A stretch of DNA of 64,000 nucleotides, taken from positions 186,001 through 250,000 of the forward strand of contig NZ_SWBR01000005.1 in assembly GCF_005116505.1 (NCBI RefSeq). The letters are read 5' to 3'. Origin of the DNA: Pedobacter polaris (GTDB lineage Bacteria > Bacteroidota > Bacteroidia > Sphingobacteriales > Sphingobacteriaceae). A program made the translations under genes and the position numbers. This document shows, one piece after another, positions 28,280 through 36,769 of the stretch (its first letter is position 1; the number at the start of each line of letters is the position of its first letter). The notes under the pieces were generated by a model. That model was given only the letters and a program-made list of their open reading frames with translations. It was not told the DNA's origin and did not search any database.

Positions 28280-28903
28280 AATTGCATACACTGCTAAACC
28301 TACACGTGTTTTTAGTTCTAATTTTTCAAATAAACTATCTCTGTAACCTTCAACAGTTCTTGTACTACAGTTCATTTGGTTTGCAATTTCTTTGTAACTC
28401 ATTTCGGTTACTGTAAATCGTAAAAATGTTTTTTCTCTATTATTAAAAAGATCTTTTTTATCAGATTGCTTGTCTTCGTTACAAATACTGGAAAATACTT
28501 TGCTTGCAGCCCATTCTGGATAATAATGTCCATTTTTAACTAAATGATTTAGGGCATCGGCCAATACTGTTGGATGTACATTTTTTAGTAAATACCCCTT
28601 AGCACCACTTTTTATCATTTTAATAAGGCTATGCTCATCGTCTTGCATACTTAATGCCATAATTAACACTTCAGGATAGGTTTCTTTAAGCCAAGCTGCA
28701 GTTTCAAAACCATCCATTATTGGCATGCTAATATCTAACAATACCACGTTGGGTACATTTTTAGGGTGCTGACATCTTTCTTGCAATTCTTTACCGTTCT
28801 CACATTCGTAAAGCACCTCAAATTGCTCGAAATTCGCTAAAATACCGCTCAATGCCTTTGCAATTAAAATATGGTCATCAACAATTACAATACTAGTCTT
28901 CAT
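28259..28903 (-). CDS. LuxR/NarL-type response regulator
   Basis: 214 residues. Receiver domain: IVDDHILIAKALSGIL at the start, phosphoacceptor D57 in VVLLDISMPIMDG, Ser/Thr in IMALSMQDDE and Lys in GYLLKNVHPT. The C-terminal LuxR HTH has TVTEMSYKEIANQMNCSTRT and VEGYRDSLFEKLELKTR. It follows the kinase gene after 1 base, so it is its cognate regulator. It may act on the palindrome TTAAACAACGGTAAA seen upstream of this operon and of the 31722 gene (inference). Confidence 0.93.
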   Translation of the reverse strand: MKTSIVIVDDHILIAKALSGILANFEQFEVLYECENGKELQERCQHPKNVPNVVLLDISMPIMDGFETAAWLKETYPEVLIMALSMQDDEHSLIKMIKSGAKGYLLKNVHPTVLADALNHLVKNGHYYPEWAASKVFSSICNEDKQSDKKDLFNNREKTFLRFTVTEMSYKEIANQMNCSTRTVEGYRDSLFEKLELKTRVGLAVYAIKNGFDS

Positions 28904-28904
28904 T

Positions 28905-29681
28905 TTATATCGAAATTTCGATGGTTAATTTTGTTCCATTCCCTTCTTTACTTAACATATGGTAACTACCTCCAATTAAGGCTATTCTTTTTTTTATATT
29001 AATTAAGCCAATACCCTTGCTTATCAATTTTTCGGTATTAAAGCCTTTGCCATCATCACTTAAAGTTAGTGTTAATTGATTATCATTTTTAACTAAACTT
29101 GTCGAAATTGTTTTACAGGAAGCATGTTTAATGCTATTTTGTATAAATTCTTGTACTATCCTTAACAGTAAACTTTTAGTTTGATAATTTAGCAGTACCG
29201 ACTCAAAATTAACCGTTAAATTAAGTTTATATTTTTTTAGCACCTTAATTTTAGCAAATTCTTCTTTCAGTAAAATAGAAATATCATTTGTATCTATATG
29301 GTCATCCGTCAAAGACTTAGATAAATGCCTTAATTCAGACAAAGCATCATTTATTAATTCTCCAATTCCAGTAATTTTATCATTTATTGGTAAAGCTTCG
29401 TTTTCAAAAACCAATTGTTGGGTGTATAAACTTGCCAAAGTAAGTTTTTGGCCAACATTGTCGTGTATTTCTCGGCCAATGTGCTGCATGGTTTGGGTTT
29501 GTATTTCTATTTGTGTAGCCAACAATTCCTTTTGATGCAAAACATGTTGTTGCTGTAATTGGTTTACACTCTCTTTTTTTTTGTTTTTATATTGAACCAC
29601 AAAGGAGATAACAGCCACAATAAATGCAACCAAAAAAACATTAAATAAAATAATAACTAATAAATATTCGGTTTGCCCCAT
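28905..29681 (-). CDS. HisKA_3 sensor histidine kinase
   Basis: 258 residues. One N-terminal transmembrane helix (VIILFNVFLVAFIVAVISFV), a coiled coil, then the HisKA_3 phosphorylation helix with H73 in GREIHDNVGQKLTLASLY. The ATPase domain has QEFIQNSIKHASC (N box), DDGKGFN and KGIGLINIKKRI. It has no sensory domain of its own, so input may come from the membrane protein encoded just upstream, whose 3' end overlaps this gene by 25 bases. Confidence 0.92.
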   Translation of the reverse strand: MGQTEYLLVIILFNVFLVAFIVAVISFVVQYKNKKKESVNQLQQQHVLHQKELLATQIEIQTQTMQHIGREIHDNVGQKLTLASLYTQQLVFENEALPINDKITGIGELINDALSELRHLSKSLTDDHIDTNDISILLKEEFAKIKVLKKYKLNLTVNFESVLLNYQTKSLLLRIVQEFIQNSIKHASCKTISTSLVKNDNQLTLTLSDDGKGFNTEKLISKGIGLINIKKRIALIGGSYHMLSKEGNGTKLTIEISI

Positions 29682-30316
29682 ATAAAAGCTGCGGTAAATA
29701 ATAGGTACATCAACTGGTTAGCGATCAGGAAAAAAGTATAGTAGTTGCTCCATAAATTCGGTTCGTTTAGCAATAAATTATAAAATGAAAAAAATGGTAA
29801 GGTTCCTACATAAAACAGTATAATACCAATATTAATATAGAACATATAATTTGTACGGAATAAGAGTATTTTGTCTGATTTTATTTGTTTAAAAATTTCT
29901 AAAATAACTAAAAACATCAGTAGTACCGTACCAACTGTATAGCTTAAAGACAGCATCATGCTTGGCTTATGAATAATTGTAAAATATGGTAAAAACGAAA
30001 TGCAAAATAAACCTGTAATAATCCAAAACAACTTTTGTCTATTTAACGATTTTATTGCATATAGCCAATAAAAAAACACAAACTCAATTGGTATAACAAA
30101 AAAATCATAGTACTTACTTATGTACGATGGATAATTTTTTAGTCCTAATTTTGCAAATACCTCCATAAGAAAAATAGCACAACAATAAACAATAAACCAT
30201 TTCCAATAACTTTTTTTGAGTTTAGGGTAATGAAATAAAGCAACAAGAGCTGTTAAAAATTGAAGCCAAATCAGTGTTTCGCTCAATATTTTTTGGGTAT
30301 TGCTAATTAATACCAT
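29657..30316 (-). CDS. Polytopic membrane protein of the signalling operon
   Basis: 219 residues with about six or seven transmembrane helices, such as WLQFLTALVALFHY, VIPIEFVFFYWLYAI, LFWIITGLFCISFLPYFTII and LIANQLMYLLFTAAFIWG. No enzymatic motif. It lies between an exported anchored protein (5-base gap) and a histidine kinase (25-base overlap), so a sensor or co-sensor role is plausible. I have the impression that this four-gene order is common in Bacteroidota, but cannot confirm it here. Confidence 0.7.
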   Translation of the reverse strand: MVLISNTQKILSETLIWLQFLTALVALFHYPKLKKSYWKWFIVYCCAIFLMEVFAKLGLKNYPSYISKYYDFFVIPIEFVFFYWLYAIKSLNRQKLFWIITGLFCISFLPYFTIIHKPSMMLSLSYTVGTVLLMFLVILEIFKQIKSDKILLFRTNYMFYINIGIILFYVGTLPFFSFYNLLLNEPNLWSNYYTFFLIANQLMYLLFTAAFIWGKPNIY

Positions 30317-30321
30317 TGTGA

Positions 30322-30960
30322 TTAAAAAGCTTGCCCCTCCCTCGATACTGGAGGTATTATTTGTCCATGATTTAATGACATCACTTCTATATCATCTCTT
30401 TCATCTTTTACCATCAAAAAACTCATTTGCTTTGCGGGTTTCTTTATAAATCCTTCGTAAGTATTAATATCTAAAGGATTAAAATCAGCATAAATGCCTC
30501 TCGCATTTTTAATTACTGGCAATAGAATTAAAGTGTGTTTTCTTTCGTAAAGTCTAGTAATATCATTGCTTAGTAGTTTTTCCAAATTTTCATACCCCGG
30601 TCTAGACCACTTTGTATTTAATGGATATGCTGCATAGTACATTCTTATAGCCAGTTTGTTATTTACCCCTGGTTGGTTATGTTTTACATTACTTTCAATG
30701 TCATTAATGAATTTTTTGAGCGTAGGTATATCGAATAAAATAGAATTTGCATCGTTTTCCACAACGTTATCTATGGCTTTAAGTTGGGTTTGCCTATAAT
30801 TATTAGTCATTTCTTGTATTAAACTAACCCGTAATGTACTTGGCTTAGAACTGGGTGGATTAGGGTTGGAATCTGTTTTTTTTGGTGGATAGTAGTAAGC
30901 ATATACACCAAAAGCGATAATAAGTACCACAATAATGAGAGTTAGATGTTTCTTTTCCAT
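30322..30960 (-). CDS. Membrane-anchored exported protein of unknown function
   Basis: 213 residues from the ATG at 30960 (MEKKHLTLIIVVLIIAF). A longer frame reaches 31068, but its extra N-terminus would overlap a 31-base palindrome, so the shorter start is preferred. After one N-terminal helix and a Pro/Ser linker comes a soluble domain with LFDIPTLKKFINDIESNVKH, IRMYYAAYP and YERKHTLILLPV. I recognise this as a recurring Bacteroidota protein of unknown role. First gene of the operon 30960 to 28259. Confidence 0.7.
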   Translation of the reverse strand: MEKKHLTLIIVVLIIAFGVYAYYYPPKKTDSNPNPPSSKPSTLRVSLIQEMTNNYRQTQLKAIDNVVENDANSILFDIPTLKKFINDIESNVKHNQPGVNNKLAIRMYYAAYPLNTKWSRPGYENLEKLLSNDITRLYERKHTLILLPVIKNARGIYADFNPLDINTYEGFIKKPAKQMSFLMVKDERDDIEVMSLNHGQIIPPVSREGQAF

Positions 30961-31060
30961 TTTATTGATTTGAATTATATAATAAATATACTTTTTAATT
31001 ATACAAAATAGAGAAGGTTTAGTTAAGAAAACTAGGGGCATTAACTCGTTTTTACTATCG

Positions 31061-31091
31061 TTAAACAACGGTAAATTTTACCGTTGTTTAA
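31061..31091. promoter_or_regulatory. Palindrome upstream of the signalling operon
   Basis: Perfect 15-base arms TTAAACAACGGTAAA and TTTACCGTTGTTTAA with a single central base. It is 101 bases upstream of the operon's first ATG (30960). The left arm recurs exactly at 31512-31526. A dimeric regulator site is the likely reading. Confidence 0.5.
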
Positions 31092-31511
31092 ACATCAAAA
31101 TTCAGTTTTATACACTTTGGTAGAGACCTCACAGTATTGCAGCTTTGTAAAGTATAATACGGTTTACAAATTTTAGTAGTACAGTTTTTATAAAATAGAA
31201 TTGATGAAAAAAAACTTGAGGCGAATGAAACAGTTTATGAACTTGGTGCAAATGAAAATAGAATTTTGCAAAACCATATTTTATAAACTATAAAATATTA
31301 TACCTACCAAAGATTATCCCTGAAAAGTTGGCTATACTTTATCTCATGCTAAACTCCTTCTTCTCTATTTCAGAAAGCTCTGTCAGAACCGATTAAAATA
31401 AGGTTTTTATAAACTTTCCAATTGAGGTTTTTCTTTTCAATAAGCGTATTTAAGCTTTATTGATTAAGCCCATTTTATGCTTTCGATGCTTATTAATACT
31501 CTTTAATGCAG

Positions 31512-31536
31512 TTAAACAACGGTAAAATTTACCGTT
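31512..31536. promoter_or_regulatory. Second palindrome of the same family
   Basis: TTAAACAACGGTAAA (31512-31526) is followed by a one-base-spaced complement TTTACCGTT, giving 9-base arms at 31518-31536; the outer part of the right arm has decayed. It lies 186 bases before the ATG of the repeat protein gene (31722). Confidence 0.5.
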
Positions 31537-31721
31537 AAGCAAACAAAAAAATACAGCTTTATGCACATTGATTACGAATGAATAGTGGTGCAGATTTGTG
31601 ATAAGCAATCATTTATTCTTTAGGCGATGCTTTTATAAATGAACTCATAAATATATTATAACTAAAAGGAGTATTCCGAAAATCCTTAAAAGAGTAGGAG
31701 TAAAAATTAAATCTAAATAAA

Positions 31722-32399
31722 ATGAAAAAATCAATTCTACTACTAATCGCATTGGCTTTTAGTACAGTTGCATTTTCGCAAAGAGGAGTAAAATTTACTA
31801 AAGCGGAGCAACAACAAATGCAAAGAATTCTGGGTAATGATTTCACAGCAGTATTAGGTGAGAAGGGACAATTGGCAGTTGTTACACCAGACAAAGTTGG
31901 ACAATTGACATCTACATCAAAGGGTAGTTTTAAGGGGATGCCTGGGCTTGCTGCTAATGCAATTTTGGCTGCTAACGAAAAATGGTGGGTTTACAAACAA
32001 AGTGGCGATTTGCTTAAGTCAAAATTGGGAGAAGAACGTTTTAACCAATTAAATAAAATCCTTACCAAAAAAGGATTAAATATCAATGCGGTTGAAAAAA
32101 CAGTAGCATTTACTAGAGCAGAGCAACAACAAATGCAGAAAGTTTTGGGTAGAAACTTTACAGCAGTATTAGGTGAGAAGGGACAATTGGCAGTTGTTAC
32201 GCCAGACAAGGTTGGACAATTGAAATCTACAGCAAGGGGTGGTTTTAGCGGGATGCCTGGACTTGCAGCTAATGCAGTTTTGGCTGCTAACGAAAAATGG
32301 TGGGTTTATAAACAAAGTGGTGATTTGCTTAAGTCAAAATTAGGAGAAGAACGTTTTAACCAATTAAATGCAATCCTTGCTAAAAAAGGATTGAACTAA
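31722..32399 (+). CDS. Secreted protein made of two near-identical 97-residue repeats
   Basis: 225 residues: signal peptide 1-19 or 20 (MKKSILLLIALAFSTVAFSQ), then repeat 1 (24-120) and repeat 2 (129-225), joined by INAVEKTV. The repeats agree at 83 of 97 positions; the stretch from FTAVLGEKGQLAV to VGQL and the block AANEKWWVYKQSGDLLKSKL are unchanged. Each has a GMPGLAANA-type small-residue hydrophobic segment. There are no cysteines. I do not recognise a family. Directly followed by a hairpin and by genes resembling SdpB and SdpA, so it could be the precursor of a secreted peptide or toxin (inference). Base composition is like its neighbours. Confidence 0.8.
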   Translation: MKKSILLLIALAFSTVAFSQRGVKFTKAEQQQMQRILGNDFTAVLGEKGQLAVVTPDKVGQLTSTSKGSFKGMPGLAANAILAANEKWWVYKQSGDLLKSKLGEERFNQLNKILTKKGLNINAVEKTVAFTRAEQQQMQKVLGRNFTAVLGEKGQLAVVTPDKVGQLKSTARGGFSGMPGLAANAVLAANEKWWVYKQSGDLLKSKLGEERFNQLNAILAKKGLN

Positions 32400-32407
32400 A
32401 ATTCGCC

Positions 32408-32439
32408 AATATAGTGTAGATGCAACTCTACACTATATT
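32408..32439 (+). terminator. Hairpin between the repeat protein and HTTM genes
   Basis: Perfect 13-base arms AATATAGTGTAGA and TCTACACTATATT with a 6-base loop, 8 bases after the stop codon. There is no T-tract, so it may be a partial terminator or an mRNA-end stabiliser that lets the first gene be expressed more than the two that follow. Confidence 0.6.
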
Positions 32440-32470
32440 AATGTTATTTAACTAATATAAAATACTAAAA

Positions 32471-33385
32471 ATGAACTCATATAAAATTAAAAGTGTTTTG
32501 AAGGATAATGTTTTTTATAACATTACCTATTGCTATAGTGCTAACCAATTAGAGGTATTTAGAATTTTAGTAGCAGCTTTTGCAATTATTTCGATGTTTA
32601 CTTTGGTGTTAGATTACGATGTTTTTTTTGCGCCAAACGGTATAGTTAACTGGGAGGTTTCTAATGCAAATGCACTTTGGTTTGAGTGTCATCCACAAAA
32701 AATAGCCGATTTTTTAAATGTCCCGCCCCAATATGTAATGATTACAATTCTTACACTATATTTTTTAAGCCTTATTACATTATTGTTGGGGGTTTGGACA
32801 AGGTTATCAGCTATTGTTTGCCTAATTACCTTTACGCTAATTACCAATGTAATGTCTTCTTTCGCATTTGGGGTAGATATTTATCAATCAGTCTGTTTTT
32901 TTTTCCTTACCATATTTCCAACGGGTTATAGTTTATCGTTAATCAAAAAAGATAGTTACCATAGCCTTAGCGAGATTAAGCAAATTTGTGTCAGGGTATT
33001 GCAGCTATATTTAATTATAACCTATATGTCGGCTGGGTTTGAGAAAGCATTTATGCTAAACTGGTGGAATGGAAGATTTATTTATTTCCTTAGCAACGAC
33101 CCAACCATAATGACAACAAATTTTTTCCCAAAAGATCAAAGTATTCTCTTCTATGCCTTTTTTGGAATTATGGTGGTATTTATGGAATCATTATATTTTA
33201 TACTCGTGTGGTTTAAGAAAACTAGATTATATATAATAGTCATAATCATATCAATGCATTTGTTTATTGGACTTTTTATGGACTTGTTATTTTTTGGAGT
33301 GCTACTAATTATACTAAATATAGTTTGCTGGTATCCAGCAATTTTTGTTGATTTTAAAATTAAAGAACATGATAAAAGCATATAA
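32471..33385 (+). CDS. HTTM / SdpB-like membrane protein
   Basis: 304 residues with at least six transmembrane helices. The N-terminal ANQLEVFRILVAAFAI, the central LTLYFLSLITLLLGVWTRLS and the LIITYMSAGFEKAFMLNWWN with GRFIYFLSNDP are features of the HTTM family, to which the vitamin-K-carboxylase membrane domain and SdpB of the Bacillus Sdp system belong. SdpB (about 320 residues) is needed to mature the SDP toxin. No carboxylase C-terminal domain is present. The next gene starts within this one (17-base overlap at 33369), and the gene before encodes a secreted repeat protein. Confidence 0.7.
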   Translation: MNSYKIKSVLKDNVFYNITYCYSANQLEVFRILVAAFAIISMFTLVLDYDVFFAPNGIVNWEVSNANALWFECHPQKIADFLNVPPQYVMITILTLYFLSLITLLLGVWTRLSAIVCLITFTLITNVMSSFAFGVDIYQSVCFFFLTIFPTGYSLSLIKKDSYHSLSEIKQICVRVLQLYLIITYMSAGFEKAFMLNWWNGRFIYFLSNDPTIMTTNFFPKDQSILFYAFFGIMVVFMESLYFILVWFKKTRLYIIVIIISMHLFIGLFMDLLFFGVLLIILNIVCWYPAIFVDFKIKEHDKSI

Positions 33386-33884
33386 AATTACTTTTCGAAT
33401 AATATTGTTAATCGTTTTTTTATCGATAATGAAAGTTAGTGTCTGGATTGATAAAAATATTAACTGCTATGAACTTTCAGTTGCCCAATCTTTTGTTTTT
33501 AGAGTAACAAGATTAAACTGGCAGTATGGGTTTTTTACAAGTAAATCTAATAATTATCAATTTATTAAAAGCGATATTAGCTTAGTAGAACCTGCTAACC
33601 CCTCGAGAAATACAATAATTGCAAAGGATTCAGGTTTGGAGAAACTAGTTTTACCCATAAATGCAGTTAGGGTTAACTCTTCAATTCAACAAATGGTTAG
33701 AGATACGCTTTATTTAGAAGCTGGGTCTAGATCCATTGCTTTATACTTATTTAAACAATATCCATCTTATAGAAATATTGATTTTTCTATACAAACGTAT
33801 AATAGAAAAATAAAAACTGATGGTACTAGATTTGCACTTACAACTAAGCTTGATACATTATTTAACCGTAGAATTAGTTATTAG
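33369..33884 (+). CDS. SdpA-like membrane-anchored protein
   Basis: 171 residues from the ATG at 33369 (MIKAYKITFRIILLIVFLSI); an earlier ATG at 33345 would add 8 residues. One N-terminal transmembrane helix, then an extracytoplasmic domain. The segment RLNWQYGFFTSKSNNYQFIK resembles, from memory, the P-Q-x-W-x-F-F-T motif of SdpA proteins, and the length (SdpA is about 158) and position next to an SdpB-like gene agree. The rest (SRNTIIAKDSGLEKLVLP and so on) is not recognised. It overlaps the HTTM gene by 17 bases, so the two are translationally coupled. Confidence 0.5.
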   Translation: MIKAYKITFRIILLIVFLSIMKVSVWIDKNINCYELSVAQSFVFRVTRLNWQYGFFTSKSNNYQFIKSDISLVEPANPSRNTIIAKDSGLEKLVLPINAVRVNSSIQQMVRDTLYLEAGSRSIALYLFKQYPSYRNIDFSIQTYNRKIKTDGTRFALTTKLDTLFNRRISY

Positions 33885-33943
33885 TAGAGAATACTATGGG
33901 ACTTGCTCTGGAGTTGCTTTATTAAAGTTAAACTTTAAACTGT

Positions 33944-35800
33944 TTAAGGGTTAATATCTAGGTTAAATCTTCTTCTCAATTCTTCCAACTGCGGATTTTT
34001 ATCAACCATGTGAGTGTACTTGTCTTTGTTGGTATAAATTCGCTTTTTAGCGGTACTCTCAGCTCTTTTGGTGGTGATCTGAAGATCAAAATTCTTTAGT
34101 GCACTTCTTAAAAAGTTAAGTAATTCTACTTTTTCATTTTGTAAGGTACTTTCTAAAGCAGAATTTTCAACCAATACCGTAATTTCAGTTCCTTCTATAA
34201 TTGGATCATTATTCATCAAAGTAAACAAATGAATCTTATGTTCATCATTTGCCTTTTGTGTATAAACTTTCCATAGTTCTAAAAGTTTTTCTGGCGTAAA
34301 CTCTTGCTTCTCGTTTCCTGAAATATATTGAGGGCCTTTATCTTCTTCAGCGGTAGCAATTCTTTCTAAGTCTGTAAGTGAAGGAATTAAAGAAGTAACA
34401 TTTTGTGTATTTAGTGGCTGAATTTTAATGGAGCCTGTGGTTGCTTTTAAGGGGGTAAGGGGTTTGGTATTAACTGGAGCTTGGGTAGGAAGTGGAATAT
34501 CTAAATGATCTGGCAAATCATGTAAATCTTCTTTTTCAACAAAATCTTTTAGATCGGTAATGGTCGCACTTTCAACACTCAAGCTTTCCAACCTTCCGCC
34601 TTCCAGACTTTCGGTCTTCCGGACTTCTTTGCTTTCAGACTTAATTAAAGTTTTTTTTTTATCCTGATCTAAGTCAGTTGCTGTGGATTGATTTGCAAGT
34701 TGGATTACCGAAGGAATATGGCACATTTTAATGAGCGATAGTTCTACTTGCAACCGTTGGTTTTTACTGTTTTTATAAATTAGATCGCACTGATTGGCTA
34801 AATTTAAAGCCGTAAGAATAAAACCTAGGTCAGCAGACTTACTTTGTGCAAGGTATTTTTGTTTAATATTCTCGCTTACTTCTAAAAGTTGAATAGTTTG
34901 TGCGTCTTTACCAACTAATAAATTTCTAAAATGGCTAGCTAATCCGTTAATGAAATTGTTGCCATCAAAACCATTATTTAAAATCTCATTAAATAATAAT
35001 AAAGCTTTGCTAACATCGCCACTACTTAAATAGTCAGTTAGTTTAAAATAGTAATCATAATCTAAAATATTTAGGTTGTCGATTACTGATTTATAAGTTA
35101 AATTTTTGTTGGTATAACTTACAATTTGGTCGAACATAGAAAGCGCATCACGCAAACCGCCATCCGCTTTTTGAGCAATAATATGTAAACCATCAGCTTC
35201 TACAGCGATGTTCTCACGAACTGCAATTTTGTTTAAGTGAGATGCAATATCTTCTACCTGAATTCTGTTGAAATCAAAAATCTGACAACGTGATAAAATG
35301 GTTGGCAAAATCTTGTGCTTTTCGGTAGTTGCCAATATAAAGATGGCGTAGCTTGGCGGTTCTTCCAGCGTTTTCAAAAATGCATTAAAAGCATTTGCCG
35401 AAAGCATGTGAACCTCATCTATGATATAGATTTTATACTTGCCTGCTTGCGGAGGTATCCTAACCTGTTCAATTAAACTTCTAATGTCATCAACAGAGTT
35501 GTTAGAAGCGGCATCTAATTCATGGAAATTAAAAGAATGCCCGGTCTGAAAAGAAACACAACTTTCACAAGTACCACAGGCTTCTTGTTCTGGTGTTAAG
35601 TTTGTACAGTTAATTGTTTTGGCAAGGATACGGGCGCAAGTTGTTTTACCTACACCACGTGGTCCACAAAACAAAAATGCCTGGGCCAATTGATTATTCT
35701 TGATGGCGTTTTTTAAAGTTCCCGTAATATGCTGTTGTCCAACTACGGTTTCAAACGTAGCAGGGCGATATTTACGAGCCGAAACAATAAAATTTTCCAT
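33944..35800 (-). CDS. dnaX: DNA polymerase III subunit gamma/tau
   Basis: 618 residues. Walker A GPRGVGKTT (46-54), the four-cysteine zinc module C-x8-C-x2-C-x2-C around INCTNLTPEQEACGTCESC, Walker B YIIDEVHMLS, sensor-1 ILATTEKHKILPTILSRC and the DAASNNSVDDIR loop are all present. Reaction and role: ATP-dependent clamp-loader motor of the replisome. The C-terminal third is a low-complexity linker and a ~140-residue tau-like region with coiled helices. No frameshift signal for a gamma product was identified; a run of nine T at 34650-34658 (A run in the mRNA) could allow slippage but is untested. Confidence 0.97.
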   Translation of the reverse strand: MENFIVSARKYRPATFETVVGQQHITGTLKNAIKNNQLAQAFLFCGPRGVGKTTCARILAKTINCTNLTPEQEACGTCESCVSFQTGHSFNFHELDAASNNSVDDIRSLIEQVRIPPQAGKYKIYIIDEVHMLSANAFNAFLKTLEEPPSYAIFILATTEKHKILPTILSRCQIFDFNRIQVEDIASHLNKIAVRENIAVEADGLHIIAQKADGGLRDALSMFDQIVSYTNKNLTYKSVIDNLNILDYDYYFKLTDYLSSGDVSKALLLFNEILNNGFDGNNFINGLASHFRNLLVGKDAQTIQLLEVSENIKQKYLAQSKSADLGFILTALNLANQCDLIYKNSKNQRLQVELSLIKMCHIPSVIQLANQSTATDLDQDKKKTLIKSESKEVRKTESLEGGRLESLSVESATITDLKDFVEKEDLHDLPDHLDIPLPTQAPVNTKPLTPLKATTGSIKIQPLNTQNVTSLIPSLTDLERIATAEEDKGPQYISGNEKQEFTPEKLLELWKVYTQKANDEHKIHLFTLMNNDPIIEGTEITVLVENSALESTLQNEKVELLNFLRSALKNFDLQITTKRAESTAKKRIYTNKDKYTHMVDKNPQLEELRRRFNLDINP

Positions 35801-35896
35801 CGCAACGAAAATAGGAAAATTTTAGTTGTTGTAAGGGTTCAAATTTGGAATGTTGAAAAATTACTACCAGATAAGTAGTTCCAAAATTTGTTGCTT

Positions 35897-36769
35897 TTAT
35901 TTAATCATAGATTTCAATTCCTTTCGGTATTGAGAAGCGCTTTTCCCTGTAAACTCTTTAAATAGCTTGTTAAAGTGACTAAAGTTATTGAAACCGCTTT
36001 CGTAGCTAATATTTGCGATGCTAATTGGTTTTTCGGCTAACAATTTAGAAGCATGTACAATTCTATATTCGTTTACAAATTTGGTAAAGGTTTTTTTGGT
36101 GATCTTTTTAAAATACCTACAAAACGAAGGCACTGTCATGCTTGACATCTCTGCAATGTCTTCTAGGCTAATTTCTTCTAAAAAATGATCCTTAACATAG
36201 TTGAAAACCATGTTAATTCTGTCATTGTCTTGAACTTGCATTTCTAAAGAGAAATTTTGAGCATTTAACAAGGTATAATCAGAAGCTTGTTCAAGTTCTC
36301 GTAGTACACTTAAAAGCGCTAGTAATTTCTCGAATGACCATAAACTATTCATTTTTTCTAAGGTATGTCCAACAAGTTTCATGGTGTCTTTGCCAAAAGC
36401 AATACCATATTTAGCTTTTTCGAATAAGTTGGCAATACCTTTAGTTTCTTTAAGTGATAGAAAGTCGGTGCCTAAAAAATCCGGTTTCATTTGTATTACA
36501 ACCTCATTTTTGTTACCAGTGGTTTCATCGGTAAAACCACAATGAGGCAAATTAGTGCCTATTAATATCAAATCGCCTTCGGTATAGTATGAAATATGAC
36601 TCCCAATTTGGCGTTTGCCAGCACCGCCATTTACAAATACCATCTCAATTTCTGGGTGATAGTGCCATAAATGAGCCTTATTGTTGGCGTTAGTTACGTA
36701 TTTAGAATAAGAGAAAGAACTCCCAAAAGAAGGTTCAACAATTTCGAAACTTGGCCTTATCTTTTTCAT
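35897..36769 (-). CDS. AraC family regulator with cupin domain
   Basis: 290 residues. The N-terminal cupin is seen as LWHYHPEIEMVFVNGGAGKR with GDLILIGTNLPHCGF. The C-terminal double HTH has LEDIAEMSSMTVPSFCRYFK and IANISYESGFNNFSHFNKLF, with FTGKSASQYRKEL at the end. This architecture is that of sugar-responsive AraC regulators, but no sugar genes are next to it. It is divergent from the exported protein at 36943, with about 170 bases between. Confidence 0.88.
   Translation of the reverse strand: MKKIRPSFEIVEPSFGSSFSYSKYVTNANNKAHLWHYHPEIEMVFVNGGAGKRQIGSHISYYTEGDLILIGTNLPHCGFTDETTGNKNEVVIQMKPDFLGTDFLSLKETKGIANLFEKAKYGIAFGKDTMKLVGHTLEKMNSLWSFEKLLALLSVLRELEQASDYTLLNAQNFSLEMQVQDNDRINMVFNYVKDHFLEEISLEDIAEMSSMTVPSFCRYFKKITKKTFTKFVNEYRIVHASKLLAEKPISIANISYESGFNNFSHFNKLFKEFTGKSASQYRKELKSMIK

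Larger units (their letters stand above)
30961..31721. other. 760-base AT-rich gap between divergent operons
   Basis: No supported gene. A 29-codon frame at 31204-31293 is probably chance. The gap contains the two related palindromes described separately. The rest is AT-rich. It divides the leftward signalling operon from the rightward repeat-protein/HTTM operon, and must hold the promoters of both. Confidence 0.6.

Noticed and set aside
30322-31068. Longer start at 31068 for the exported protein
   Set aside because: The extra residues precede the obvious membrane helix, and the start lies inside the perfect palindrome at 31061-31091.
31204-31293. 29-codon frame MKKNLRRMKQFMNLVQMKIE in the gap
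   Set aside because: Low complexity and too short, with no support beyond an ATG and a stop.
34648-34660. Programmed frameshift in dnaX
   Set aside because: An A run exists in the mRNA, but no Shine-Dalgarno-like stimulator or hairpin was identified; listed only as a possibility in the gene entry.
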